A program made the translations under genes and the position numbers. The notes under the pieces are model-generated. The model saw only the letters and a list, made by a program, of their open reading frames with translations. It was not told the origin of the DNA and did not search any database. A stretch of DNA of 64,000 nucleotides, taken from contig CM019701.1 of the NCBI GenBank assembly GCA_009760885.1, forward strand, positions 40,142,960-40,206,959, read 5' to 3'. Position 1 is the stretch's first letter, and each line of letters begins with the position of its first letter. The stretch comes from Achatina immaculata. Lineage: Eukaryota > Mollusca > Gastropoda > Stylommatophora > Achatinidae. Positions 10,765 to 20,977 of this stretch are shown piece by piece.

Positions 10765-11190
10765 TATATTATTTCCCATCGCAACATATGCCTGTGAGAC
10801 CTGAACACTTAACAAAACAGCTGAGAAACACATAAATGCCTTTGAATGTAAATGCTACAGAAGAGTACTTCAAATATCATGGACACAAAAAAGAACAAAT
10901 ATATCCATACTACTAGAATTTAATGTTGAGGGCTGGCTAGTAAATAAGATTAAAGATAGAAAACTTAAATAGTTTGGACACATTAAACGCCATGAAAATT
11001 TAGAGAAGACAGTCTTGGATGGGTACATAATGGGAAAAAGAAAGAGAGGAAGACCAAGGCGAAGATGACTGTAAGACATCGTTGATGATCTGCCATTGGA
11101 TGCATCAGCAACAGGGCATCTCGCTTAGAACCGAGAGCTGTTAGGAAGGGAAAGTTCCACAAGGGACGCGTAAATGACTGACTGACTATT
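10765..11190 (+). mobile_element. LINE-B, 3' fragment
   Basis: Matches LINE-B from the CETWTLNKTAEKH-coding region onward, with stops in frame. Recognisable parts are ACAGCTGAGAAACACATAAA, the GGGAAAAAGAAAGAGAGGAA block and the 3' end. It closes with the GACTGACTGAC tail. Confidence 0.87.
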
Positions 11191-12173
11191 GCTACCGAAA
11201 GTCCCGTGACAGCTTTTTGACTTTTGTCCCCAAAACTAGCACCTCTCTGTAAATTTAAGCCTGAGCAGTGAAAGGAAACAGGCTACACGCACATTTGCAC
11301 CAGCGTCCAACCTAAGCTCATCCTGTGACGTTATGGAAGCTACAATCAGATAAACTTAGAACAGCTTGGTACTAGATCCTGTTAATAAAACACGGTGATG
11401 GATATGTTGACTATGATTGACCAAACGTTCATACTGGAAATTATGTTGATTAAGTGGTGGGTGCTGACATGATGGTGAGGATGATGATGAGTCAGTAGCG
11501 ACTGCTATCGTCATTAACGACTGACAAAGTCTTGATGACGCCAAGAAAAACAAAGATCACTCAGGAACGGTTCTACCAACGACCCTCGTGAAAACGCTCG
11601 ACAGAAGCTTCTGTTGTAGAGCTGCCTGAGTGAATCACTTCGTGGTCCTACCTATATTACGATGACTCTTCTCTATATCGTCTTCAGCTTCTGATTTCCA
11701 GGATATCCTGGCTTGTCCAAAGCTTTATTCTTTTTCAGAGATGAATATATTTCCCATCTAGACCCACAGATGAATTTATACTTAGTTTATTTAAAAGTTT
11801 GCACTGGGTGCTCTGAGTGGAGGCGTATTTGTAGCAGTCACTCTCCCGTCTTAGGGTGCGGTAGCAATCAAGCTGCATTTACGGTGTGCTGGTGGCGGAC
11901 TCTCTGAACGAGATAGAAAGGGGTTTGCTGGGTCAAGAATGGGTTCAGCTCTTGGGAAAATCCAGGGTCACTGAGCCGACGCGGATGTATTGCTCAGAAA
12001 AAGAGGAAGTGACGGCCAATGAGATAGCCAATCACGTAGCTCGTAACGCTATTGCAAGAGATTTATGATTCTCGCGGATTCAGCTTGTCTAAAGTGGGTG
12101 GCTGAGACATTGGGGGGGGGGGGGAAGAAGGAGGAAAATGCACGTGTTGATAAAATGTAATCTACAAAGGATG

Positions 12174-12177
<4 letters not shown>
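11191..12177. other. No gene recognised
   Basis: Mixed-composition sequence. A 60-codon frame at 11886-12068 shows no domain and no clear splice context. A G run lies at 12111-12123. Confidence 0.45.
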
Positions 12178-12225
<48 letters not shown>

Positions 12226-12229
12226 TACA
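12178..12229. repeat. (CT)n(CA)n microsatellite at LINE-A 3' end
   Basis: About 14 CT units and 11 CA units, directly next to the 3' terminus of the minus-strand LINE-A fragment. The CT part corresponds to the GA-type tail of the element. Confidence 0.9.
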
Positions 12230-12937
12230 CTCTGAACCTTAAGTGCCCAGGGAACATGGGGCTTCCGCAAGGGTTTTCCACAAATGCCTGTCCTTTGCCC
12301 TTTTTTTTTTTTGCTCTTGCCCAGGTGAGCCCTCAACATCCTTTCTGTTGTTCTTCTCCATGTCTCTTTTGTTCTACCCTTACTTCTGTTCCCCTGTGGT
12401 GTCCATCTTAGTGCTATTTTTGGTAGTGAGTTGTCAGGCATTCGGAGCACATGTCCCAACCATCGCCAGCGTCTTTCCTCAATAATTTCTGTCAGTGGCT
12501 TCATCTGCATTTCTGCCAACAAGATGTTATTTCTTATGGTGTTTGGCCAAAATATTTTTCTAATTCTTCATAAACATTTAGTCTGGGAAGAATTCAACTT
12601 GTTTTCTATAGTTTTTGATGATTTTCCAGCATTCATTTCCATAGAGTAGTACGCTTAGAACACTACTCTTAAATATCCTGATTTTCGTCTTCATGCTTAG
12701 TTTTTTTAGATTTCCATATAGTCTGCAGCATTGCAAAAGCCTGATTTGCTCTAGTAAGTCTGCTGTTGATGTTCTCTGTGCTGTCTCCATTTTCTACAAC
12801 TCTGCTGCCAAGATATACAAATTCGTTGACCTCCTCTACTAACTTGCTATCTACTCTGAGTACACTTCTGTTGTTCACATTTTGCTTCATTAACTTTGTC
12901 TTTCCTGTGTTGATCTTTAGTCCTATGTTGTTTGCAT
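12230..12937 (-). mobile_element. LINE-A, 5'-truncated 3' fragment
   Basis: The minus strand matches the last 700 bases of LINE-A. It encodes VNNRSVLRVDSKLVEEVNEF, then with a frameshift the RRWRWLGHVLRMPDNSLPK region. It is clearly related to the 1549 fragment, sharing the KHEDE-type frame change near the SINMK position. Confidence 0.88.
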
Positions 12938-12999
12938 GAAATATATACGTGTGAAAAAGTGGGGATGGGGGAAGTAGAAAGGAGATCTGAACGGCTGTC

Positions 13000-13081
13000 T
13001 GGTAGAATTCGAGGTTGCCAGAACCAACAGCCGACTGGTAGAATTCGAGGTTGCCAGAACCAACAGCCGACTGGTAGAATT
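13000..13081. repeat. 36-bp tandem repeat x 2.3
   Basis: Units begin TGGTAGAATTCGAGGTTGCC and end AGAACCAACAGCCGAC. Confidence 0.9.
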
Positions 13082-13404
13082 AGTGTCCATAGTCTTCCTT
13101 AGTTACTGAAACGGAGAGTGGAGCGAGTGCAGTGATACTGCTCCCTAGATCCAAGAACCGACTCATGTTACGACTAACAACCCGAGGTAGAGAAGCTGAT
13201 CTGCTTTATCTCCTCTTGGCGATCCGAGAATGAACTTAGTCCTGCATAGTGGTTGTCTCTATTATCATTCTTATTTTTTTTTACATAATTATTTGTTGCA
13301 TATCATTGTATATATATATATATATCTTCTCTTATTTCCTATATCGCTGCCATTTATGTTTGTGCATGACTAAAACACTGTCATTTTTTGTTACTGCAGT
13401 GACA

Positions 13405-13439
<35 letters not shown>
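13082..13439. other. No gene recognised; two (TA)n tracts
   Basis: TA runs lie at 13310-13326 and 13408-13434. Nothing else is identifiable. Confidence 0.5.
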
Positions 13440-13768
13440 AGTGTGGTATCTCCCTGTAACTGCGAGCTGGTGTTCTTTGCAACCGACGCTGTACAATTGT
13501 TGGGCTACAGCATCGTATCAGCTTGGGAGCTGGTTATGGCGGCTACTTTTTCAGTCCCAGGCCACTTGCTAAAAAGCGGGGGGGGTGCAATGCTTCTTTA
13601 GCAGACTCCACCACCATGGGGACTATGGCAATCCCTGCCCCGTTAGTCAGGCTAGGCCTGTTACCGGGGGCGTACCAACAGAGAGGTGGGACAGTATCTT
13701 GGTCAACTATGGTTCACAAACCCTGACGCTAGCATATCAGCTATGGGTCGCTGATTGCCTCATCGGAC
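13440..13768 (-). repeat. Rep-H dispersed repeat, copy 2
   Basis: Contains the family blocks: AACTGCGAGCTGGTGTTCTT, CAGACTCCACCACCATGGGG, GGCCTGTTACCGGGGGCGTA and TGGTCAACTATGGTTCAC. Closest to the copies at 51520 and 55455. A TA microsatellite bounds each side. Confidence 0.75.
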
Positions 13769-13775
13769 ACTGTCT

Positions 13776-14268
13776 TCACTATATATATATATATGTATAT
13801 CCAAAAAAACTGTTAGCGCTTTTGTGGTTTCAGGTTGATTGACGGTCAAAGTTTCGCCTTGTTACTGGACCTGTAAAAATTTTACTGAGACTATTGCTTG
13901 GGATTCAGTGCAGGGATTGGTGCTAATTACCATTACCTCATTCACAATCGGGCAACAACGCCCGTGATTTGAAGATATTCAGATCATTTCGGCCATAGAT
14001 GATATACGTGACGCTCGTTTCCATAAGCTGACCAACAACCAGCTATGTGAGTTTTATTTCAGTGAAATGGTACAGTATAACACTAATTCTGTACGGGGGA
14101 AAGACTTTAAGAAATAAATATGTTCGCTACAAAGCCTATCAGTATAAAACTGGTAAATTTTGATTTAGTATTTTTTTTATTTTCATCATAAATTACTTTA
14201 GTCTTTGTTTTCCAGCTACAAAATAGTCGTCCTTCTTTCTTTAGTCCTTTCTTTCCCTTGTTCTACAT
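13776..14268. other. No gene recognised
   Basis: No exon or shared repeat seen. Confidence 0.5.
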
Positions 14269-14701
14269 CAGGGGTTATCAGGTTTTCTTTAATCATAGAC
14301 ACACAGAGACTTGCTCAACATATTATTATAACCCATTTGTCAGGTTTTGGAGTAAGCATCATTACCAGTGACCTTATGTACAAGTAGGATTCCAAAATAT
14401 ATCAATAAGTGTTTTTTTCTTTATTTTATATACAGATAATTAGGAACAGAACAGTTGAAATAAAATCATACGAATTTTGTTGCATTTATTTACACATAAC
14501 GATGATAGTTAATAATACAAATTCTAAATAAAGAACTTTATAGTTAATAATACGAATTCTAAATAAATAACTTTATAGTTAATAATACGAATTCTAAATA
14601 AAGAACTTAAAAAAAAATTGTTCAGAGATGGAGTCCCATGTTCTTACTATTTAATTCTCGCACCTCAAAGAAGTTTGGATACGCCAGGTTGAGAACCCCT
14701 G
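14269..14701. mobile_element. hAT-like MITE, 433 bp
   Basis: The left end is CAGGGGTTATCAGG and the right end, reverse-complemented, is CAGGGGTTCTCAACCTGG. This is the CAG.GGTT type terminus of hAT non-autonomous elements. The flanking octamers TTCTACAT and GTCTGGAT agree at 5 of 8 positions, so the 8-bp target duplication is only suggestive. There is no transposase. A 37-bp tandem repeat lies inside. Confidence 0.55.
14503..14609. repeat. 37-bp tandem repeat x 3 inside the MITE
   Basis: Units contain TATAGTTAATAATACGAATT followed by CTAAATAAAGAAC. Confidence 0.9.
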
Positions 14702-14792
14702 GTCTGGATTAAATTGCAGATTCACTCCGACTTTTCGATAAAAGTTAACTCTTTTACTCCAGAGCAGCACTGGTAGTGTCTGTAGTGGTCAT

Positions 14793-14840
14793 TCATTCAT
14801 TCATTTGCATGTCCCTTCTCTAGATTATCATGACGTTTAA
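14793..14840 (-). mobile_element. LINE-B, rearranged 3' scrap
   Basis: The ATTC tail and CATTTGCATGTCCCTT are joined directly to CTCTAGATTATCATGACGTT. These pieces are about 180 bases apart in the LINE-B copy at 7361, so this scrap has an internal deletion. It points opposite to the next copy. Confidence 0.7.
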
Positions 14841-14904
14841 TGAGTAGTGGTAGTTCTTGGAATTCCGCTGGAATCAGAGCTAAGAGCGGCATTTAAGAAT
14901 AGTC

Positions 14905-15690
14905 TGAGTATATCAGAGATTAGATATGCTGATGACACAGTATTACTGTCCACAACACAAAAAGGAATGGAAAAACTAATTATGTCAGTCCGTAAGAATA
15001 GTGAAGAGCAAAACCTCTATCTTAATGCGAAGAAAACTAAATTGATGACAACTGACAAAACAAATAAGGCAGCTGAAATATGTATCAGTGAGGAAAAATT
15101 GAAAGAAGTAGAGAGTTTTGAATATTTTTGATCACTACTAATTAATAATGGAGGTACAATGATAGAAATTAAAAGGAGGAAATATATCGCTCTTCAAAAA
15201 GTAAAACAACTAAAGAATCTGTGGAGAGTAACAGACAGAACTACAAAAATAAGATTGTTATGGACATGCATCTTTCCCATCTCAACGTGGTCGCTTAACA
15301 AAACAGCTGAGAAACACATAAATGCCTTTGAATGTAAATGCTATTCTTCAAATATCATGGACACAAAAAAGAACAAATATATCTATTCTACAAGAACTTA
15401 ATATTGAAGAAGGCTGGCTAGTAAAGAGGATTAAAGAGAGAAAACTTAAATATTTTGGACACTTTAAACGTCATGATAATCTAGAGAAGACCGTCTTGGA
15501 AGGGTACATAATGGGAAAAAGAAAGAGAGGAAGACCAGCGCTAAGATGGCTGCAAGGCATCGTTGATAATCTGAAAATTGATGCATCAACAGCAGGCTAT
15601 CTTGCTTAAAACGAGAGACATATATAATTGCTATTAGGAAGGCAAAGTTACGCAAGGGACATGTAAATGATTCACTGACTGACTGAGTAT
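14905..15690 (+). mobile_element. LINE-B, 3' fragment
   Basis: Starts just before the catalytic YADD (IRYADDTVLLST), runs through the CETWTLNKT region (partly deleted to STWSLNKTAEKH) and the RKLKYFGHFKRHDNLEKTVL stretch, and ends with GACTGACTGA. Frames break near 15130 and 15330. It is a pseudogene fragment. Confidence 0.88.
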
Positions 15691-16347
15691 ATGAATAATA
15701 GCATATTTCTTACCCAGTTTGTATTTTTAAGTTATAGAGGAACTTCCTTACAGTTTCTTTCTCACAAAAATGTATTCTGGCAGAGCTTGGAAATTAATTC
15801 AAGAGTGAAATTAATTAAGTTAGAGTAAAAATCTTCCTCGATATTTAAATGCAGTTCTTACTAAGTGCTCCGTTCGTTCTTTCTATGGATATCAATTTAC
15901 AGCCTTAGTTTTCTGATGAATTTCTCTTTGATCTTGATTTAGTGGTGGTATCTGGTCGGGAAGGGACAAACATTAACGTCATTACGTTTTTGCGTTATTG
16001 ACGTAATTGGAAGCGGGCGGGGGTGAGTTTTTTTTCTGTCAACAAGATAACTGATACTCATTATTGGCTACTTCAAGGCAGTTTGTGGACAGGAAGACTT
16101 GGAGGGAAGAGCTGCATGTTTTTGAAAAGATGATCTCGGAATTATAATGTGATTTAAATATTCACTTCTCTAATCCAATACACTCTTTCTTTGAAACTAT
16201 GACATTATTACATGAACACATTTCTTCCTTAACGCATGGTGAAAAATAGAAAAATGGAAAATAAAAATATCTTCGCTGGAGCAAGTAGCACTAGGAAAAG
16301 AAATAAAAGGAACTAATTGAAAGCAGCAATAGAAAAATGGTGAAACA
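15691..16347. other. No gene recognised
   Basis: AT-rich, no shared repeat, no exon. Confidence 0.5.
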
Positions 16348-16357
16348 TGATGACATA

Positions 16358-16614
16358 GCGGCGAAGTGGTTAGTGCACTGGTCTCTCATGGCGAAGGTCT
16401 GGGGTTGGAATCCGGCCGAAGGCACCCCAGTCACCCAGCTGTAGAAATGGGTACCCGACTTCTTCTGGAGTTGAGGAAGGAAAGGCAGCCAGACGTGATA
16501 CTGACCAAATCACCCTCTAGTGTCCTGACAGGTCAAGGAAAATAGGGCACTAACACCATATCCCTATATGCCTCTAAGGCATGACAGGATTACCTTTACC
16601 TTTTTTTTACCTTT
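16358..16614 (+). mobile_element. SINE-B, full length, near-perfect TSD
   Basis: The head has A-box-like GGCGAAGTGGTTAGTGC and B-box-like GGGTTGGAATCC. The body reads CCCAGTCACCCAGCTGTAGA, ATGGGTACCCGACTTCTTCT, then CACCCTCTAGTG and CACTAACACCATATCCC. The tail is TTTACC repeated with T residues. ATGATGACAT at 16348-16357 and ATGATGGCAT at 16615-16624 are a 10-bp target duplication with one mismatch. Confidence 0.88.
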
Positions 16615-16859
16615 ATGATGGCATATGGCTATCAGGACGGAAAATAATGAATGAATGAATCCCATATACACGGAAAGCTGTATAAACAGTGTAACTTGGT
16701 ATTCACTACCCTGCAGCCAGACTTACTACGGGTTTTGTAACACACGTAGGTCAGGTACCAGTTTTTACAACTTGGTAAGCTTGTTAAGTACGAATGTTCG
16801 AAACGCTTTAAAAATTCGGTCATTTTTTAAAAGTGATTTTACAGTAGCTGTTTGTGGAT

Positions 16860-17493
16860 TAAATTAAACGGAACTATTCTAAAGCAGGTGCAGAAATTCA
16901 AATACCTTGGAGTAGTAATAACTTCAGATGGGAAATGCAGAACAGAAATTAGGAACAGAATAGGCCAAGCAAAGACTGCATTTCAGAGAATGAGAAACAT
17001 ATTAACCAACACATCCTTATCAATGAATGTTAGAAAACGAGTCCTAAAATGCTATATTGAACCTATCTTGTTATATGAAAGTGAATCAGGGACAATAGGC
17101 AAGTCTGCACAAAAATCATTGGAAGAAGCAGAAATGTGGTTTATTAGAAGAATGTTGTGAATTCCCTGGACAGCAAAAATAACTAATGAAGAATGTACGA
17201 GAAGAGCTGGAGAGACAAAAAACCTTGTCAGAAAGATAAGAGAGAGACAATGTACTTTCATAAGACATGCAATGAGAAGAGGGGGCATTGAAAATATTAT
17301 AACAACAGGAAAAATAGAAGGAAGAAGATCAAGAGGAAGACCAAGAGAGATGATACTGGACAGTCTGACGGGATGGTGTGAGAGGAGATCACCAACTGAG
17401 CTGATGGCCTGCATGAAGGATCGGGTACTCTGGAGAAGCATAATAGCCAACGCCAGTCGGCACAGCACATGATGATGATGATGATGATGATGA
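16860..17493 (+). mobile_element. LINE-C, 3' fragment, 8-bp TSD
   Basis: Encodes the C-terminal domain of a LINE polyprotein: TAFQRMRNILTNTSLSMNV, RKRVLKCYIEPILLY, EMWFIRRML, then the basic RRSRGRPREM region. A stop at 17158 breaks it. The 3' tail is a run of GAT. TTGTGGAT occurs at 16852-16859 and 17494-17501, a plausible target duplication. Confidence 0.88.
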
Positions 17494-17501
17494 TTGTGGA
17501 T

Positions 17502-18984
17502 CCTCCAAAATTTAATACTAAGTTATAACAAGGCGGATACGGCTTTAAGGAAAGGAGGAAAGGAACAGCCGAGGATGAATCTGGGATGTGATTGACACTC
17601 TAAACACCACATTCACTGAAACAAGCATCCTGGTTATACAAAGAAAGTTTTTTTTTTTGTTGTTGTTTTTTTAAGATTGGCTGTCAAGTGAGCAACGGTC
17701 TCCGAAGGTCAGGTCACGCGAACTTTGATAACAATATGACGTAATAATGATCACGTGAACTCTTTGATAACATGTGCTCATCGTCGCAACTGATTTATCT
17801 CCCATAGGTCAAGTTATCTGCTCTTCGTTAAGATGAAAACGTCAGCAGTTAGCGGGTCGTTGTCAGGCAACCAGTATCATCCATTCAGTTTTCGTTTCCT
17901 CAAACCTCATCCAGACAATTGCAAACGTTACTGTAAAATTTGGAGGAAGTTACAAAAAGTACTTCACATTGTAGGGAAAAGACCATCATAAAATAATGAA
18001 AGTCAAAACTATAAGGAAGAAATAGTTTAGTGAATGCGCTGTTCAAATCCTTAACATGTTGTGGTGTCAACACCCCCCGTGATTTGTTTCCGTAGTGAGT
18101 TTGTTAAATCTGTCCGATCTAGTAAGGTTAAGCGGTCCGTGTTCTAACTGGCACTGGATTCTGTTTAAAGAGGGCGAGTGACTGGTTGGAGGGTCAGAGT
18201 AAGTCTGAGATGTGAACAAGCCTGACATGTCTTAGCTGTTCTGGTCAAGTACCTGCTGTAGAATGGAAGCTACAAGTCTCGTTTTTATCCTGGCTTGTAA
18301 GAACGGGAACAGACAGAATGTACCCATGAACCTTGTTAATGTCCGTTGAGGCAGAGTGAGACGGGGGGTAACTGGACTTGCTACACGGAAGGCGTAGCTT
18401 ACCCAGCAGCCAGTTTCTTCCATGCTGTCATCACTAACTTCATCTAATAAACTTCGTGTCATATGTTGACAGTTGATTGATTAGTTTGTTCAGTTACGTT
18501 TGTCTGTATCGACATGGGGAAAAGAACCTGGAGATATCCTGAAGCAGTGAATATAAACTTCAGCCATGCCTATATTTACACAGAGTTAGCTGGTATACAG
18601 CCACATGTATACTGTACTTACGGAGAAGAGGCACACTTCTGTTGAAGTAGTCACGGCTGTAAGGAAAAGACAAGCGAAAATTATTTGGATGTACCATAAG
18701 AAGACAGAAGTTATGGACCTTGGCAGTCACTGGAAAACCCTAAGGAAAACGAAACAGAATATTCATAAAGTGGAGCTAAAAATAGAGTAACAGATCAAAT
18801 TAGAGACGCCAAGGACAAAAGCCTGTCTGTCCGCGCAAACACTCGCGACATCTAATGATGGTGGTAAGTGATCACTTCAATATTTGTTTATCTATATATA
18901 AAAATATACACTACTTAAAAAGCTCACAAATAAGGAAGATTATATGACCAACAAAACAATCATGAAAGACAATGGAGATTAATA
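17502..18984. other. No gene recognised
   Basis: About 1.5 kb without a shared repeat or convincing exon. A T-rich run lies at 17648-17671. Open frames at 18232-18462 (minus) and 18605-18790 (plus) show no domain. Confidence 0.5.
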
Positions 18985-18991
18985 CTGTAAT

Positions 18992-19307
18992 CATCATCAT
19001 CATCATCGCCTTTCACTCCATTGAGAGTATAGGCCGCGGAGAAAGGCTCTCTAGTCATCTCTGTTCTTGGATTATTCTCTGCTTCCTTCCACGTGTATCC
19101 CTTGTCTCTGAGCACTGTCATAATTTCTCTTCTCCAAGTAAGTCTAGTTTTTCCTCGTTTTCTATTTCCTTGAGGATCCCATGCCATTACCTGTCTTGCT
19201 ATGCTGGTGTCGGGTTTCCTCAGAGTGTGGCCAATCCACCTCCACTTCCTAAACATGATTTGTAGGTTCATAGGTACTTGTCCTGCCCTTTCCCAGTCCT
19301 CCTCGTT
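18992..19307 (-). mobile_element. LINE-E, 3' fragment, 7-bp TSD
   Basis: The minus strand encodes NEEDWERAGQVPMNLQIM, RKWRWIGHTLRKPDTSIARQ and RKRGKTRLTWRREI, the C-terminus of an RTE-like LINE polyprotein distinct from LINE-A to D. The 3' tail is a GAT run (ATC on the plus strand). CTGTAAT flanks it at 18985-18991 and 19308-19314. Confidence 0.85.
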
Positions 19308-19314
19308 CTGTAAT

Positions 19315-19744
19315 GCCATGAAATATTTGCAGAAAAGAAACACTGTTAGACCAGGTAATATTTGGGAAAGACATACAGTGCAAAAAAAGATGAACAAAAA
19401 TCATGGGATATTTAACTTGATAAATCAAAACTGGCATAACGATCTGTATCGTATAAGTCTTGTTTGTTTTGTTGTTTGTCGCCCCTTTTGACTCCTTTTA
19501 CAGGTATGAGTCATGCATAACATCCTGTTTTTGTTTTTTATCCACAAACAGCTTCGTTTTCAGTGCGGCCTAGAGTATTGCTTCAATACTCTCTGTCTCT
19601 GGCTGTCGTTTGTTCTCAACACCGCATGTAGGTGTTGCTAGGCTGACTAACGGGCGACAGGCGCGGGATTCAATCCTACTGAGTATGAAAAGGTCACAAA
19701 TGATTCGGCCAGTCAGGATGTATAAAGCAAGGAACAAAAAGTAG
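19315..19744. other. No gene recognised
   Basis: A weak B-box-like GGGATTCAATCC near 19666 could be a decayed tRNA-derived head, but no tail follows. Confidence 0.4.
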
Positions 19745-19837
19745 GAACAGCTTTATTACTTAACGAGTACACAGTTGCGACGTTTCGGCGTGAGCCTTAA
19801 TCATACAAAAACACACAGGGCGAAGAAATAGAGCGAC
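19745..19837 (-). repeat. Dispersed repeat with degenerate hammerhead-like motif, copy 2
   Basis: Homologous to 7161-7256. On the minus strand it reads TATGATTAAGGCTCACGCCG then AAACGTCGC: a three-pair GGC/GCC stem with a four-base loop between ATGATTA and GAAAC. The stem is better preserved than in copy 1. The core still differs from CUGAUGA at two positions. Confidence 0.55.
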
Positions 19838-19859
19838 CAGTCAGGAGTACAGATAATAT

Positions 19860-20217
19860 CATCATCATCATCATCAGGTGCCGTGCCGACTGGCGTTGGC
19901 TATTATGCTTCTCCAGAGTACCCGATCCTTCATGCAGGCCATCAGTTCAGTTGGTGATCTCCTCTCACACCATCCCGTCAGACTGTCCAGTATAATTTCT
20001 CTTGGTCTTCCTCTTGATCTTCTTCCTTCTATTTTTCCTGTTATAATATTTTCAATGCCCCCTCTTCTCATTGCATGTCTTATGAAAGCACATTGTCTCT
20101 CTCTTATCTTTTTGACAAGGTTTTTTGTCTCTCCAGCTCTTCTCATACATTCTTCATTAGTTATTTTTGCTGTCCAGGGGATTCGCAACATTCTTCTAAT
20201 AAACCACATTTCTGCTG
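19860..20217 (-). mobile_element. LINE-C, 3' fragment, 8-bp TSD
   Basis: The minus strand encodes AEMWFIRRMLRIPWTAKITN and the RRSRGRPREIILDSL region with an intact short frame, then the GAT tail. GATAATAT occurs at 19852-19859 and 20218-20225. It is the only LINE-C copy here without the in-frame stop after RRML. Confidence 0.88.
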
Positions 20218-20324
20218 GATAATATGCTGGTATTAATTATAAGAGAAGTTCAAGATAATATGGTGATATCAGTTATAAGTGAAGGACAATGTCTGTGGTT
20301 TTCCATCACGTTTTTAAAACCCGC

Positions 20325-20726
20325 AGACAAGGGCAATAACCGTAGTTTTCTTCGTCATTAGCAAAAGCCCTGAGTGGCGATCAAAAACCAGTTTTCTACC
20401 ACATTTTAGCAGTAAACCCAGAGAGATGGGCACTAACCAGTTTTCTCCCATCTTTTAGTAGAAGTACTGAAAAGGCAATATCCAGTTTTCTCCCATCTTT
20501 TAGTAGAAGTACTGAAAAGGCAATAACCAGTTTTCTCCCATCTTTTAGTAGAAGTACTGAAAAGGCAATAACCAGTTTTCTCTCTATTTTAATAGAAGAA
20601 TTGAAAAGGCAATATCCAGTTTTCTCCCATCTTTTAGTAGAAGTCCTGAAAAGGCAATATCCAGTTTTCTCCCATCTTTTAGTAGAAGTCCTGAAAAGAC
20701 AATATCCAGTTTTCTCCCACCTTTTA
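20325..20726. repeat. Minisatellite, about 45 bp x 8, left part
   Basis: Units contain ACCAGTTTTCTCCCATCTTT and TAGTAGAAGTACTGAAAAGG; the leftmost are diverged. The same CCAGTTTTCTCCCACCTTTT core resumes at 24853, beyond the LINE-C/LINE-A block. The two arrays therefore look like one array split by LINE-C. Confidence 0.88.
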
Positions 20727-20977
20727 GTGTCCCATGTACTATCTCCAGATCTTCTTTTCTCTCTCTATAAAGCAAGAATATTCTAATAACAATCATTGGA
20801 GGACCAGGTATAAAAGTCGGAGGATACAATATTAACAACCTTCGCTATGCTGACGACACAGTATTGATAACTGAGAACCAATGAGACCTGCAAAATCTCT
20901 TGGATAAAGTCGCCAAAGAAAATGAACAGAAAAGTCATACTTTGAACATAAAAAAGACAAAGACTATGGTTATATCT
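20727..20977 (+). mobile_element. LINE-C, 5' part of a copy split by LINE-A
   Basis: Encodes VLSPDLLFSLY, then after a frameshift IKVGGYNINNLRYADDTVLI with the catalytic YADD at about 20846-20857. A stop follows shortly. It continues at 24180 in the same frame (KTKTMVIS joined to KKQNTPT) once LINE-A is removed. Confidence 0.85.

Noticed and set aside
11886..12068. 60-codon frame as an exon
   Set aside because: No homology that I recognise and no supporting splice context.
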